In this document: piece after piece, positions 44,020-56,765 of the stretch
How the letters are laid out: each line of letters opens with the position of its first letter
How positions within the stretch are numbered: position 1 is the first letter of the stretch
Origin: Endomychus coccineus
Taxonomy: Eukaryota; Arthropoda; Insecta; Coleoptera; Endomychidae
Direction: 5' to 3'
Assembly (NCBI GenBank): GCA_958510875.1
Contig: OY294069.1
Span: 3,782,001 to 3,846,000 of the forward strand
Length of the DNA stretch: 64,000 nucleotides
Program-made: the position numbers and the translations under genes
Notes under the pieces: model-generated
Databases searched by the model: none
Seen by the model: the letters and a program-made list of their open reading frames with translations, nothing else
Told to the model about the DNA's origin: nothing

Positions 44020-44480
44020 ATAGAATTAAGGAGTCGCATAATAAAAGTTTGGTTTTATTGTATACAGTATGTCTAGGCTGATAAAGTATTTCCAGTTTCC
44101 CAAATGGTTTTTGAATGAGACTCGATACGTGTCTTCTGAATTTTAATTCCTCATCGATGATCACCTCCAACTTTTTTGTATTGCCTATGATAGATAGAAG
44201 ATTTTCATCGATAATGACATTTATTGCTCCAACTTTGTATTTTGTATTCGGCCTTTCGAATATTTCGACAGAACGCATTTGCTGATAGCATGCTTTTTTC
44301 ACAAGTTCAATTTACCTGTTTGTTGTAACGATGCTAGTCAAGTTATTAAGTTTGGAAGAAACATACAGCGTACCTATGTTATTATATGTGATTCAAATTA
44401 GCTGTCTACTGAGCAGTGTACGCAATATGAAGTATTGGGCCAAGTATAGAACCTTGGGAACATCCGAAATTTTCCGACGA
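44020..44480 (-). mobile_element. LINE reverse transcriptase remnant within neuroligin intron
   Basis: The minus strand has DVPKVLYLAQYFI (a decayed GVPQGSILGPILF block) at about 44430-44465, then a 94-codon frame (44018-44302) with KLEVIIDEELKFRRHVSSLI, the post-catalytic LGVxxDxxLxFxxHI block. The catalytic box between them is lost. It lies in the 1.4-kb intron, antisense to the gene. Confidence 0.75.
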
Positions 44481-44682
44481 GGAATGTTAAGATCTACTAT
44501 CTGAGTTCTGTTTCATGAATGATTTGGTGAATTTCAGTCTGTTTGCATAGTTATTTACATTTTACATAGTTATTCTGAACAATTTCTTTATGAAAGGATG
44601 TACCACTCCAATATTGTATTTTTCGGAAATAAACTGTTATTTTCATTGGTATAAATATTAAAGGCTGAGACTTGTTTTGCAG

Positions 44683-45635
44683 GTTTTCTAAACGCCAATC
44701 CAGCTCCACATCTCAAAGCACGTGTAGCGAACTACGGCCTAATGGATCAAATAGCAGCTCTCCATTGGATCCAAAAGAACATTGCCTTATTTGGTGGAGA
44801 TCCAAGTAACGTGACGTTGGTAGGCCACGGTTCTGGAGCTGCATGCATCAATTTCCTGATGATATCACCAACAGTGATGCCCGGACTTTTCCATCGTGCG
44901 ATCCTCCTATCAGGATCGGCGTTGTCGTCGTGGGCTTTAGTAGAGGATCCGGTAAACTACGCAGTCAAACTAGCGCGGGAAGTGAACTGTTCGATACCGG
45001 AAGATGTCGGTAAAGATCACGAAGTCATAGTAGATTGCTTACGCGACACGTCTTTAGAACATCTGCTTAACGCGGAAGTCTCTCCACCCGCGTATCTGAG
45101 TTCCTTCGGACCTAGTGTAGACGGTGTAGTGATAAAAACGGACTTCGCCAAAGAACTGGTAACGTATTTCAAACCGTCGGACTTGCAAAGTTTCGTCGGA
45201 CCGGCCAACGCGAACATGAAACGAAGCGAGACGACGTTGAATCCACGAGGAACGAACCCGTACGATCTTTTGTTCGGAGTGGTCACCAGTGAGGCTATGT
45301 GGAAGTTCTCGTCTAACGATATTCTTTCGGGATTCGAGGGTGATCGAAGAGATCGCATCATAAGGACTTACGTACGTAACGCTTATACTTATCATTTGAG
45401 CGAAATTTTTTTCACAGTAGTTAACGAATACACCGACTGGGAACGGACAGTACAACATCCTATTAACACAAGAGATTCGACTGTGGCGGCGCTAAGTGAC
45501 GCGCAGTTCGTGGCGCCGCTCGTTCAGACCGGGGACTTACTAAGTGCAAAACCACAGAACGATGACGAAGCTGCTGGTTCGAAGACGTATTTCTATGTTT
45601 TTGATTATCAAACCAAAGAAGGAGATTATCCACAG
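44683..45635 (+). CDS. Neuroligin-like exon (large esterase-domain exon)
   Basis: Acceptor TTGTTTTGCAG ends at 44682; donor GTACGTAG starts at 45636. The 953-base exon encodes about 318 residues: GFLNANPAPHLKARVANYGL, MDQIAALHWIQKNIALFGGD, then VTLVGHGSGAACINFL. In active cholinesterases this last block is GESAG with the catalytic Ser; here the centre is Gly (GHGSG), as expected for non-catalytic neuroligins. The equivalent of the catalytic Glu is still present (VVTSEAMWKF). The exon continues with AYTYHLSEIFFTVVNEYTDW and ends TYFYVFDYQTKEGDYPQ in phase 0. No stop or frameshift. Its codon usage is more GC-rich than the flanking DNA, consistent with selection. I give no gene symbol because the paralogue cannot be fixed. 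Confidence 0.97.
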
Positions 45636-45884
45636 GTACGTAGTGGATCAAAATTATATCACATTCCTCCAATTCAACGAGAATAACTGTTGTATGTTCA
45701 TTTCTGTTTTTACAGGCAAAATATTTGAATTAAAACATACGAGTGAACATAATTTTTTGCCATAGATATTGTCACATTTCCATTTTCACCAAATGCAACT
45801 ATAATCGATCTATATATGTACATCATTTTTATTCCTATTATAATCTTTTAGATATTTTATTTCAATGTATTATCCGATTTCGCA

Positions 45885-46530
45885 AGTGCCTAGATAGAAC
45901 TATTTCTATACATTTGGACAAACACGCTACCACTCTTCAAGCGGAGATACTGGCAATAACGCGCTGTGCTCAAATAGCGCTGGGAGAAGGAATGCAAACT
46001 CACATCAGTATATGCACAGACAGCAAGGCAGCCCTTGCTGCTCTGTGTAGCACGAGAATAACATCGAGTCTGGTGTGATAGTGCCTCAACATGCTAAACA
46101 ACCTGTCAGAGATGGAGGCAAGCTCACCCTATTCTCCGGTCACTCTGGAATAAGGTTGAATGAAATGGCCGATGACCTTGCTAAATAAGGAGCTATAGAA
46201 CCCCTAATAGGCCCCTGGCCAACGGTGGGCATCTGGAAGAGTAACTTCACAGACATGAGTCACTGCTGACTCAGAACACAACACTCTGAAGAGTGGAGAC
46301 TAGTAAACGGTTGCAGTCGAAAGCACCGATTGGACAACACATTAGGGAAGACTGGTCTCAGCAACTGAGGAACATGAGTAACCGATGCCAAGCTGCTGAC
46401 ACAAAAGCTGACGTGAAACGGACCATTAAACTGTCACCTACACAGAACGAACCTTGGTGATTCGCCTTTGTGCAGGTGGTGCAAACGGAAGAACATCAAT
46501 GCACATTCTTGCAGATGCGTAACTGATCCC
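45885..46530 (+). mobile_element. RNase H-bearing LINE remnant
   Basis: In the intron after 45635. The first frame (to 46078) reads ATTLQAEILAITRCAQIALG and ICTDSKAALAAL, the RNase HI core with its Glu and Asp (QAE, TDS). It continues in shifted frames with HSGIRLNEMADDLAK (usually HSGIxGNExAD) and PLCRWCKRKN, a zinc-knuckle-like tail typical of I/R1/Jockey-group LINEs with RNase H. Several stops; the reverse transcriptase is absent. Confidence 0.75.
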
Positions 46531-47589
46531 CCAAGACATTATATTCACAATAGATGAAATAGAAAAACCTTACCAGATAGTTATTTTACTGTTCCAAGAT
46601 CCTAGTATAACTGCGGTTCATTACGGTTTCCTCGAATGCTTCGTATCAACAAAATCCTTGCTACGGTCCTGTCGGCCTTAATAAAGCAACGAATCCTCTC
46701 ATTCGAACCGGAAATGCGATATCTGTCAGAGTTTACCCGAAGTTTAATTGACAGCATAAGTAGATTAAGTCCAGCTGAAAAAACGGGCGAGCTTTCTTAA
46801 GAATTAGACACATTAGAAAGTTCACAATAACCTTAAACCTCCGCGTCTGGTATATTAGTTCGAGGCAACGTCGCAAGGCTCGCACATATGGCGAAGAACG
46901 TGACCAGACCACCAACGGAGCCATATGTCTGGAGTACATGTGCCATTGTATCATCATTTTCAAGTCCTGAATGTGACACTTACCCGGATAATAACGTGAT
47001 TGAAAATCTGATATATACCTCACGCTGAACCCAATGAAACACCGCCCTTCAAGATCTATTACAACAGCGAATGAAAGGAGAATATTCAGTTTAAATCTTT
47101 CTTCTCACGTCTTCCTGAGATATTATGTCACTTCTCTCAATCACAGAATTTCATTAGATTCATATTATTTATACCGTCCGTCACCATCATTGCGTGTGAG
47201 TATAACTGAATCGTTAGTAATATTCGAGTCAAGCAACGATTGAGGAACAATATGGTTCTGATAGCAAGCATTCAAACATCTATCAACAATATTCAACAAC
47301 AAATGGTTACCTGGTAGGTAACTAAGCTGAATATGGTAGACAGGGTAGTTTGAGAAGGCTCTAACCAATCGAATGTCTTAATTAACTGTGATTTATAGAT
47401 CATCATCCAACCCCTCGGAATCAAAAAATGTATTGTAAGTTATTAGAAACAAATGAAGACATGGAAAGGGGTATAGTTAACTGTGGGTCAAAACGATTAT
47501 TTATGTTTCCTGCGTGAAAAGGAACAGGTTAACCGCGGACGGACCATATTCCGGTGCCCTGGGATTCAATCAATCAATCAATCAAAACG

Positions 47590-48065
47590 GGAGCAGATGA
47601 GTCCAGAGCACTTAAACCGCTTATGTAGGACCATTGTACGCCCCTTGATGCAAGACCGAAAGCTAGGAGTCTGCAAGGACTGATGTCTTTCATGGTCTCA
47701 GGCGGCATAAATGCGCTGGCGATGTGTTGTAGCCTAAGAGATGCCAGTACTGGACATTCTACAAAGATATGAGAGGCAGTCTCTTTTGAGGAGTCCGGTC
47801 TCCAGTTTTAAACGTCTTCTGCTCATAGAGGGAAAGGTTTTCGAGCGTTTTGGAGATTTGCCACACCGAGGGCAATGCAGCCAATCGAGACCCACTGTCT
47901 AGCCAGTAGCTTCCGGGTGTGGAGTCCGGTGGTCGAGGAGATTCACATCGCTGAATCACGGCCAGGGGTACCTAGAAAACCCTATTTGGCCAATAGATCG
48001 GCCACTTCGTTTCCTTTTTCGCCGGAGTGAACACGTACCCATACTAGCTGAAGTTTGTTACAGCT
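47590..48065 (-). mobile_element. Second RNase H-bearing LINE remnant
   Basis: The minus strand reads KLQLVWVRVHSGEKGNEVAD then LLAK at 47985-48060, the end of the RNase HI domain (VPGHSGxxGNExAD). Downstream to about 47600 is the broken C-terminal tail (SATGRQWVSIGCIALG-like frames with many stops). It is opposite in orientation to the remnant at 45885. Confidence 0.7.
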
Positions 48066-50744
48066 TCAGGAAGGGTGACTCGATACCACAGCTGGCAAGA
48101 GGGTTCCAATAATTTCACACACATTTCTTGTTCTAGCGGGAATCATAAATCTGCAAAGATCAATAACCAATTTTGGAAGAAAAACGAATGCTAAGTTATG
48201 AAAAATGTTAATGTTAACCAATTGGAGATGCTTAGTTGGCGGGCTGTTCCAGAACTGTTGTTGATTATAATATGGAAAATCAATCGTTCTTCGTCCATAT
48301 GTTACATGATTTTCCAAAGTGTATCTCACTTAGTATGTTATCATCAAAATTGTAACTGAATATAGTCTTGATTGTAGTTGAATTAGAGGCCTCAAGAGAG
48401 GGAAAGAACTATTAACTATCTTGCTGCTCATTGTTTAAACAATTCGAGGATCCTCCCCTTAATTGTGGATCAACTTTTGAGGAAAAGAACGCATTATAAA
48501 TAATAGGAGCAAGAGCAGATATATTTTCTAACTGAATTATTCTCTTGAGAAATCACGTGGTACTTAGTCAATTTGGATTAATTTAACTTGATAGTTTCTT
48601 TAGAATGTTTTTGTGAGAAAGGTGGATGATACATTTGAATCATTTCATTTAGTTTCGATCTCCTAATTTGGGAAACAATTTAATAATCTCAGTTTTATTT
48701 CTGTCTTTTAGTTAATTTAGATTATCTAGGTTTGTTTTATTTGAGTTTAAGTTTTGGTCTTATTTTCAATCTTATTAGTAATAAAGTTAATTGAAGTATT
48801 CTTCCATTATCTATTGTCATGATCATTGTCTTACTGTTATCAATTTAATTGTTACTTTTATTATTGAATTTTATGTTGTTGTTGAGTATGAGCTTATCTG
48901 AGTGACATAGGCGTATACCTTCACACTTACTATCCAGTGTGTTGTGAAATAAAAGGTTAAGTGTCAATGATATTTTCCACTTCCGTTCTGATTGGATCAA
49001 ACCCCAAGGTAACTAATTAAGCTAATTGGCCATACTGTGAATGAATCGAGGAATAGGATTAATATAAGTTCGTCAAGTAAAATTTCATATAAAGAAAGCC
49101 ACATTACAATTGGCGCAGGACACATCTCAATATTGTTCTAAGTAATAAGTTCCACTGAATATAACATATCCCAAACATGTTTGATATTCAGCTCGTCGAC
49201 CGCGTTTAAACTACAAAGAAATGATCTCATATGACAGCCGAGTGAAATCTGTCGATCGAAAAAATTGTATCCTCTATAAACTCGTGCCCGGCCTGCCAAC
49301 ATCTTCCGTTGTTTGCGAGTTGCGCGGCAACGCCAGCTGCGGCGTTTTATGGGATTTTGATGCACAATACGACGGGCGACATCTTGTGCCAAATCTCAAT
49401 TAAAAAGTTCCGTCTGCATGATGATCTCGGACCGTATCGTCGTTCTCTGCTCGAGGGCATATTTACAAAACTGCTTAAACATTTTTCTTACAAGGCAATT
49501 TAGTTGTGCCATGAATCTTTGAATGTAATTATTCTAAAGAGCTGCGCTGGAAAGAGATGCTTTTAAATTTTAATTCGCCAGGATGCACTGAAACCTGACA
49601 TAATGAATTGAATGAAGCAGTTCCGTCGGTTAATTGGTTTACCTTTGCGTAAAAAGTAATCTCAAAGGCTTCAGTAATTCTGAGTGAATATTTTCACGTT
49701 TACGTGGTTTACGAAGAGTGTTTAACAATTGGCCAATTCTCGTTAATCTCTTTCAAAGATTTCTTTCCAAGGAGCTTCAACGAACGCGTCGGTTGTCCTA
49801 CTGTATCAGTTCATATACAACTGATGCTTAGGATTTCTTTGACTGATTTAATATTTATTTTCTGGATGTTCCCTATTTTGTTTCAAAGAAATTTTTTTCA
49901 AACAGGCAAAGATTCTGAATGATTGTGACTTATATCATTTGCAGCTGCCACAATTTCCTGCTACAATTAATTTCAGGAAAATTAGCAATAGGCCCGCAAT
50001 AGACTATAGATTCAATAAGCCTCTGGAAATTGAAATCAGGAGAATTCAAGTCAGGATTCTATGGAGGCCATGAATGTTCAATTCCTCGTCTGATCCACAT
50101 ATGGGGGAATATGTTATTAAAATGTTTTCAGACGACTGCGGGATAGTGAAAAAAGGCATTATTTTGTGAGTATCACATTTGAACCACAATGGTCACAGAA
50201 ACATCATCCAACAGGTGCTAGAGCAAGCTCAAGTGTTCTTGTTCATTCAGTTCTTCTGGAAATTCAGAAAGTGGGCTGCGACTATACCGAACCAAACGTT
50301 CCAAGTGTGATAATTTTTGTTGCTGAAACTTCTTCTTGTCGAGAATTTTGTGTCATCAGTGAATATATAATTTTACATACAAAAAGTTAACCTCATATAT
50401 TTTTATTCTAAAAAATCATCTGACGGTAAGTTTTGAACTGATAGAGGTGTAAATGTTAATGATTAAGACGTAGAAGAACATTGTCGTCTCCAGAATTGGT
50501 TTATATGGCACATGGTATGTTCCTGTATAGAGGCAAAATGGTTAACTCACTTGAAATTTCCATACACACTAGCCGTTTCCGAATCATTGAGCAGAGCGGT
50601 TTTCCGAAATACTTGACGCTATTCGCTCTGTTCCACGCACTGTTCGGTGCGTTAACTGACTGGCCGATCATAGAGAGAAATATATTGCAGGGCACGTGCC
50701 GTAAAAGCAGTACACCGACTCGTACTGGTGAAGTAAGGTAGGAA
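48066..50744. other. Intronic stretch without recognised genes
   Basis: This is AT-rich, except for a CpG-rich island at about 49110-49470 (GAGTTGCGCGGCAACGCCAG). Short overlapping ORFs in the island show no domain. Nothing else is supported. Confidence 0.45.
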
Positions 50745-51720
50745 TTTCTCTTATGCAACTATTAACCAAATTAACACTAGCTTTCTGCAGGTTGTTAACC
50801 ATTTCAGACAAATTTGGTGTGCTCACTTCCAGCTGGAAGATAGCTAGAGTTCCAAACAATTTCAAAAGAAGAAAAGGTGAGCCTTGCTAATAAATATAGA
50901 CCCATTGCACCATCATCTATAATCTGTGATGCAGGTCCATTGCCTGTAGAGCTCCAAAATCATGGATGACCGGCAATATAACTTTCGGCAGCAGATATCA
51001 ATAGAAGACCTGCTTGCATATGTAACGCATGTATGGCAGAAAACCATCGAAAATCATGGAGAATCAATAGTTGTAGCTTTGAATATCTCCGAAGCATTTG
51101 ACCGAGTCTATCGTCAAACCCTCCTTAAGGGAACTTTCGTCATGTGGTTTGGCGCCTCAACTTTGTCGCTTACTATGAAATTTCCTCTCAAACAGATCTC
51201 TCCATATGGTGGTTGATGGATATCCTCCGATACAATGGCTATCAACTCTGGTGGAGATCTGCATCGGTACCAATTTTGCTTTTGCTCCATATGAAACATA
51301 TGTTTGAAGTGATCACCTGCCCCATCCACAGCTTTGGCGATGATGGTACACTTCATACCGCTTTGACATCTGGATACTCTGTACCAACCAGTGAAGTCAG
51401 AGGAGCGAGACGAAGATAGGTGAACGAAATCAATGGAGATTTCGCAATGACTTCAAAATGGGGATCTGATAATCTAGTAGAGTTTTTGCAAACAACAGTC
51501 AAGCTTGCATATTATCCAGGAAGGCGGATTCTTCATTGTCAAGCTCGAGACCTGTCGAGCTTCTTCATCATTTTCCTATCGGAAGGTGAAGTTTTGAAAC
51601 TCTTTGCCTAGTGAGGTATTTTCCTAACCTTCAACAAAAATTCGGATACATATCCTCTCCCAACATTCGACTACTGGCTCACACGATGTTGTTTGAATAT
51701 TGTAGGTTTCGTCTCGTGTA
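50745..51720 (+). mobile_element. LINE reverse transcriptase fragment, internally deleted
   Basis: Blocks in order: TSSWKIARVPNNFKRRKGEP, YRPIAPSSII, DDRQYNFRQQISIEDLLAYV, VVALNISEAFDRVYRQTLL (block A), then broken frames with HSFGDDGTLHTALTSGYSVP (a decayed YADDSTLHTSYTSGY catalytic box, with Tyr-Ala replaced by Phe-Gly), MTSKWGSDNLVEF, and a jump to the ORF end (SLPSEVFSNLQQKFGYI at about 51600-51650). The GVPQG block is lost. It belongs to the same group as 14920-15145. Confidence 0.8.
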
Positions 51721-53229
51721 GTGAAGTATGAAAAAAAGCTACCCCCTCCTTTTATGCAAAAGGAAACTTCCTGCGTAATGAATTTACTAATACAGGGGAG
51801 TATTAATTCTAAATCGGGAAACTCAAATTTTAAGGCTCGCCCGTATGTTATGCTCGATTCTTGGGAAAGATGACGTCGGCGTTTCCAGCGGTCGCCTATC
51901 TTGCATAAAAGAAGACTTTCTACCAACTGAATTCACTAATTCAGATGAGCTTTGAGTGTATATTGAGGATTTTAAATGTTGAAGGTAGTCTTGAGTCTAT
52001 GCTAGATTATTGAGGAGTGATTTTTTAGCGAAAAAATCCATCAGCTGTTCGATTTGTAGATTTTAAGCATCACTTATCACTACGTTTTAACCCTTCGGGC
52101 ATATATCCGCACAATGTGTTGACCGACATCCTAGTATGAACTGTTCAACACAGTGACACCCTGACTTAGTTCAACATTGGCAGACATGCGGCGGCTACTT
52201 GTTATTGGATCATCCTCGAAAATATTCAATAACCCTTTTTCCTGCTCAACAGCTTCAGATACAGGTCACCCATGAGCTTCTTCAAGGCGACAACTGTCAT
52301 TTTCCCTGAATCTGCAGAACATTCTTGAAAACAATCTTCGGTAGGTCTGTCTACTATGAATATCTGGCTACCCTTTCGCCAAAGCAACTGATATCGGGAA
52401 AATGACACAGTGACACAGGCTCTTGGAACATCCAACACAGGAAAAGGCGGATAGTTGTATTCGTCACACAAAAGAAACGTTTCTCAAAATACGGATACCA
52501 TTGTCAGAGAATAAATAAATTATCGTGATGAAGGAGATTGGCCTGACTTATAACTACTTGAGGAAGGAACATTGAACTTTACTTGCCTACAAGTAACTGA
52601 TCTGAAACTGATGTCTCTCATTTTCACCACAGGTCTTCATGGAAATATGTTATTCAATTGAATGATTCGGTTTTGATTTATTAGTTCGTGGTGAAAGCTC
52701 ATCAGAAATGAAATTTATCAAAATGAGTTTTATCGAAATTACCATAAAATAACGTAATTATTCGTAGCGGTCTGTTTGATCTGATGATGAATTATTACCA
52801 ACTAAATAAATAGTCCGCAATTAAGTTCGCCCGTGTTCTATGTTCCATTAAAATATAACACGTCAATAATTCAACTGGGTAAACTATTAAAATAACTATA
52901 AATTATTTTTCCAAATGAATATGTTCCATGGACACAATAAATATTCGAGCATTGCACGATATATTTCATTGTAATCAGCGTAATGGACTGAACAAATGGC
53001 AGGTACTTTGGGATGTCAATTTGGATCGTTCGAATTCATATCGTAAGGTCTGTTTTACATCAGTAAAAGCTGAATTCCAGTTGGAATCACTTATTACACT
53101 TTTCATCATATTTGAGTGGCATATTGGATAATGTATAAAAAACTCAGGACTATCTTTGAGAACAGAAACAAATATCCTACAGGTAATGCATTGGATTGAT
53201 AACAAACCTAATAATTTTGAACAGTAACA

Positions 53230-54467
53230 ACATGTCTATCAGATCCATACAGCTTTTTTACACTCTCGTGACCATCTTCACCAGATGTAAAGTAACCTCC
53301 ATTTGGGAATGCTGAAGCACCAAGCGATTCAAACGTCTTCTCACGAGAAGATACATGTCACACGAAAACATCATTCACGTTGCTACAATTCTATTTTTGG
53401 GTGGGAAGTATCGTTATCTAAGAATAGAAGACCTATTCTATTTTGGTTTCCAATTTTTTTGTCACAGTTTTCAATCGAAAAACTCATTATCTCTATTGTC
53501 ATCTATTGGCAATTTATCTACAGGTGCTCCTCCGAAACATCGTGGATTTTCCTCCTCACCACCATTCATGTTACAGCAAAAAGAAGCGTCAATCGCTGCT
53601 CAGCCGATTTTTTTCAGCATATTCATCACTCTTGAATGCAGAACTTTCGTGTGACATTGCCAAATAGTGAAGTCCGGTTTCGTCAGCATTTAAAATACCG
53701 TTTCCTTCATAGTCCTTGATAATTTAATTTTCCAATCTTCAATACTTACTTCATCGACGTCAGTGGGCTGCTCACCACAAACTGTTTTAAAATTGATGTT
53801 GTGTCTCTCGCAGAACCAATTCAGCCAGTCTTTTGAAGCTTCAGATTCGTCAATTTTTGAATTTTCGGATACTTCTAGACCTTTTTCCTTTATCAAGGGT
53901 CCCGATATAGGAATGTTTGTATTTCCAGCTTTGCAAAAGAAATCATAAGCTAGCTGGTAACTCTTTTTGAAGATTTTCCTTTTTGAACTGCATTAGTGCC
54001 TTCTTCTTGAAAAAAAAATTCCTATTTCGATTTATTCTTGAGAACAGCATTCACTTATGTTCTTCCAACACTAAGCTTGTCCGCCAACTTTCGCGCACTG
54101 ATAACCGTATGTTTGCTTTCTTCGACGATTCCACTTTTCTCTATAAGTAACAAACGTTTGCGTCTCAGGGACATAACTGATATTCTCAGGGGAACAAAAT
54201 TGAACTAAATAATTTTTTGCTCATAAAATGTAGGTCTTACTGAAGCATTATGAATTTGATTGCTATTATTACCAGAAACGTGAGTCAGGTCGTTTGACCG
54301 TCGACGTCGAGAAGGTTTAGGGCTGACCGATATTAAGGGTAGAAATTTCATAAGATTCCGTCAAAAGGTGGTTATTGAAAGGACCGTGACCGTTTTCAAA
54401 GGGTTTTTGGCTATTATGAATTTAATTACTATACAAGTTGCCATAAAAATAATGAGGAGTTCTACTG
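53230..54467 (-). mobile_element. Pogo/Tigger-type DNA transposon remnant
   Basis: The minus-strand reading starts near 54175 (MSLRRKRLLLIEKSGIVEES, ARKLADKLSVGRT: the CENP-B-like N-terminal helix-turn-helix). A second DNA-binding helix region follows at 53690-53896 (DWLNWFCERHNINFKTVCGE). Then comes ILNADETGLHYLAMS at about 53650-53700, the first catalytic Asp block of Tigger transposases. Later blocks (KPRCFGGAPVDKLPI) are in broken frames. The right terminus CAGTAGAACTCCTCAT begins at 54467 next to a TA. The left terminus was not found. Many stops make it inactive. Confidence 0.82.
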
Positions 54468-54469
54468 TA

Positions 54470-55360
54470 CTTCAACTCTGTAATCTAAATGTACAAAAGT
54501 ATGTGAAGTCACTTGGTGAAAATAAATTGTTATAATCATTATATCATTATTATAAATGTAAGCCCAAGAAACACGGCTGCATATCAACTACAAACTCGTG
54601 TAGTGTTCAGGTTCTTAGAATGGTTTGGCAGACATCACCATGTGGTTTTGGGCCATATGGTTCGTAGCTATGGGTAGTATAGAAATAACTAGATTGGTTA
54701 TGGTTTATTGTAACACTTATACATGTACATAACATCTCTATTCACGATCGTAGATTAACGTAAAATAATAATTACATACATTACTACATTATTTCGTGTT
54801 GATCTTCAATCATACTCCTTTATATTAACTCCTTTTGTTCTCCTTATACAAATCATCAAGGTGGGTCCCTGTCCTCTTACGAAGGTAGACAGTTACTCCT
54901 CACCTTGTCGACCTATAGTTCATATTGCATATTTATTGGCATGAGATTCGTATTCACTATATCGATAGCTTACCTAGGTCAAGTATCGAATCTTTGAGAA
55001 AGTATAGCAATTCATAGAATTAGGTAAATTCATGGAATCTCGTGGAATAATCTTTATTATCCGCAATATGTTGTCTATCATGTCTATCATGATTGTAATG
55101 AAACAAGTTCAGCATGGATTCTATTTTCTTGATAATCATCTTGAATTGAATATCCAAATGGAATAACCCGAGCTTGCAAGTTCAGTACTTATTGCTCGTG
55201 AATCGCAGAATGCGAATAAACGTTGAACAGTCGACAACCGAAGGCATTATTTCCTAATACTCGATGTTTGTGTAAAAGCTGAACGCAAGTCCTTAATCCA
55301 ATTATCGTATAGGATTGTTGCGTTCGTTTACCAATTGAATTTGTCGTTGTTTTTTTGCAG
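54470..55360. other. Intronic stretch, unassigned
   Basis: AT-rich, no credible ORF. A duplicated TGTCTATCATG occurs near 55075-55090. It ends in the polypyrimidine acceptor of the next neuroligin exon. Confidence 0.4.
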
Positions 55361-55512
55361 CGAATGGGGACGGTCCATGGCGAAGAGTTGCCCTACATAT
55401 TCGGCGCGCCGCTCGTCGACGGTTTCAACCACTTTCCTAAAAACTACACGAGATCCGAGTTGGCACTCGCCGAAGCCTTCATAATTTACATCGCTAATTT
55501 TGCAAGAACTGG
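55361..55512 (+). CDS. Neuroligin-like exon (C-terminal part of esterase domain)
   Basis: Acceptor GTTTTTTTGCAG ends at 55360 and donor GTAAGT starts at 55513. It encodes RMGTVHGEELPYIFGAPLVD, GFNHFPKNYTRSELALAEAF and IIYIANFARTG. The HGEELPYIFGxPL block aligns with the catalytic-His segment of cholinesterases; the His is kept although the nucleophile Ser is lost in the preceding exon. Phase 0 start and a GG end, completed by G at 63980. It is intact and joins 45635 in frame over a 9.7-kb intron. Confidence 0.96.
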
Positions 55513-55897
55513 GTAAGTACATAGCAGAGCATCAAATTTGTGAAATTAGTAATTAAATAAAGCGGGCTTGTTTGCTTTTGTTCGAATTAGATTATTTGTT
55601 TCATGTTTCGCCATTTTGGTCTGTTAACTTGCAAGCAGGATTTCTAATAAACGGAACAAAATCAAATATTAGCGCATCCTGCTGTACAAATTAACAAACA
55701 AGAAGTTACAGGCATTAGTGAATGTTTTGAAAGTTCTGTACAACTTCTCTGAAGTAGTGATTTTAATTGTTATTTAATAATCACTACCAGTGTGCTATTT
55801 CAACTAAATGTGAAATTCATCCGGAATAATCTACGTCAGATATGTAGGGGCCAATCGCCTCAGCAATTTTTTGTACAAGCAAAATGCAATCATTTGA

Positions 55898-56055
55898 ATT
55901 TTCGGAATTTTTGTATAATTTTTTTGGAATTTTTAGCATTTCTGTTCGATTTTTTGGAACTTCAGTCATTTTTTGTAAGTTGTTGAAATCATTGCCATTT
56001 TTGTGGAATTTTTGGTATTTTTTTGGAATTTTTTGGCATTTTTGTGAAATTTTCT
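55898..56055 (+). repeat. Degenerate T-rich tandem repeat
   Basis: Variants of TTTTTTGGAATTTTTGGCATT repeat about seven times. The minus-strand ORF over it (Lys/Asn-rich) is an artefact of the repeat. Confidence 0.75.
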
Positions 56056-56074
56056 GTGGAATAATCTGAACCGT

Positions 56075-56370
56075 GACCCAGGATATTACCTTCCCAACAT
56101 TTGGAAACCCATCCTCGAAAATTCCACTTCGCACATGGTCACACAACGGCTGGGTCAGGTGCCGAAACAGAGTTAATTACTGGAATAAGCTGTGTAGCGT
56201 GAAGGATTTTTCCTACAATAAATACGGTTACAGAAACCAGTAGAACCAGTTTTAGTTCAAGCCTCAAGCCTGCCCTTCTCCTGAAGATGCCAGCTGTAAT
56301 GGTTGGCGATACGTCGTCATCAAGTCGAGCTATTGTGGCGCGGAATCCATCCGGAAGCTAAGATTTTTCA
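56075..56370 (+). repeat. PLE-C end, third copy
   Basis: A mosaic of both units at 32515-33110: ATTACCTTCCCAACATTTGG at the start, AGCGTGAAGGATTTTTCCTA in the middle, then CTGAAGATGCCAGC. It contains the hammerhead-like motif at 56281-56315 and ends beside a PLE-A coding fragment. Confidence 0.7.
56281..56315 (+). ncRNA. Hammerhead-like motif (PLE-C), stem II intact
   Basis: CTGAAGA, then a well-formed stem II (GCCAGC pairing with GTTGGC around a TGTAATG loop), then GATACGTC where GAAACGTC is expected. One core A is changed to T. No pairing stem I strands were found. It is related to 33008-33042. Confidence 0.45.
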
Positions 56371-56379
56371 ATGTTATAA

Positions 56380-56765
56380 TATATCTGCAGTGTATACATT
56401 GAATTCGTTAGATTGCGATGGGACAGGAATCTCTAAGCAATATTCACAAAAAAGAATATGTGATCATAAGTATAGCACCAGGAACAAAAACTTAGAAAAT
56501 TCCACTGCCCTAGCCAAGCATTGTTTTATTTATAACCATCAATTCGAATACAAAATTGTTAATATTTTAACTAAAGAAGCCAATTATTATAAAAAATCTG
56601 TGCTAGAGAAAATTCACAAGAAACGTGATTATGAGTCTGTAAATCAAAGAACAGACGTTCAATCATTGAGTCAAATGTATATTAATTCAATCAATTGAAA
56701 CCCTTGCAAATTCCTACATGCGTCTTCATAATGTTAAAATTATATCTTAGGTAGAATGCTCAATA
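56380..56765 (+). mobile_element. Penelope-like element fragment (PLE-A copy 6), endonuclease end
   Basis: An open frame to 56698 encodes YTLNSLDCDGTGISKQYSQK, HKYSTRNKNLENSTALAKHC, then EKIHKKRDYESVNQRTDVQS. It is the GIY-YIG-type endonuclease of PLE-A with a small deletion in the GTYTGIS core (now GTGIS). The 3' untranslated start (ACATGCGTCTTCATAATGTT) matches 3460-3500. Truncated at 5'. Confidence 0.88.

Noticed and set aside
45017..45458. Overlapping minus-strand ORFs of 114 and 134 codons
   Set aside because: They are shadows of the neuroligin exon on the plus strand, opened by its higher GC content.
49138..49392. 84-codon Arg-rich ORF on the minus strand
   Set aside because: It falls in a CpG-rich island, where Arg codons arise by composition; the opposite strand is open as well and neither shows a domain.
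55817..56146. 109-codon Lys/Asn-rich ORF on the minus strand
   Set aside because: It lies over a degenerate T-rich tandem repeat; the amino acid pattern is produced by the repeat.
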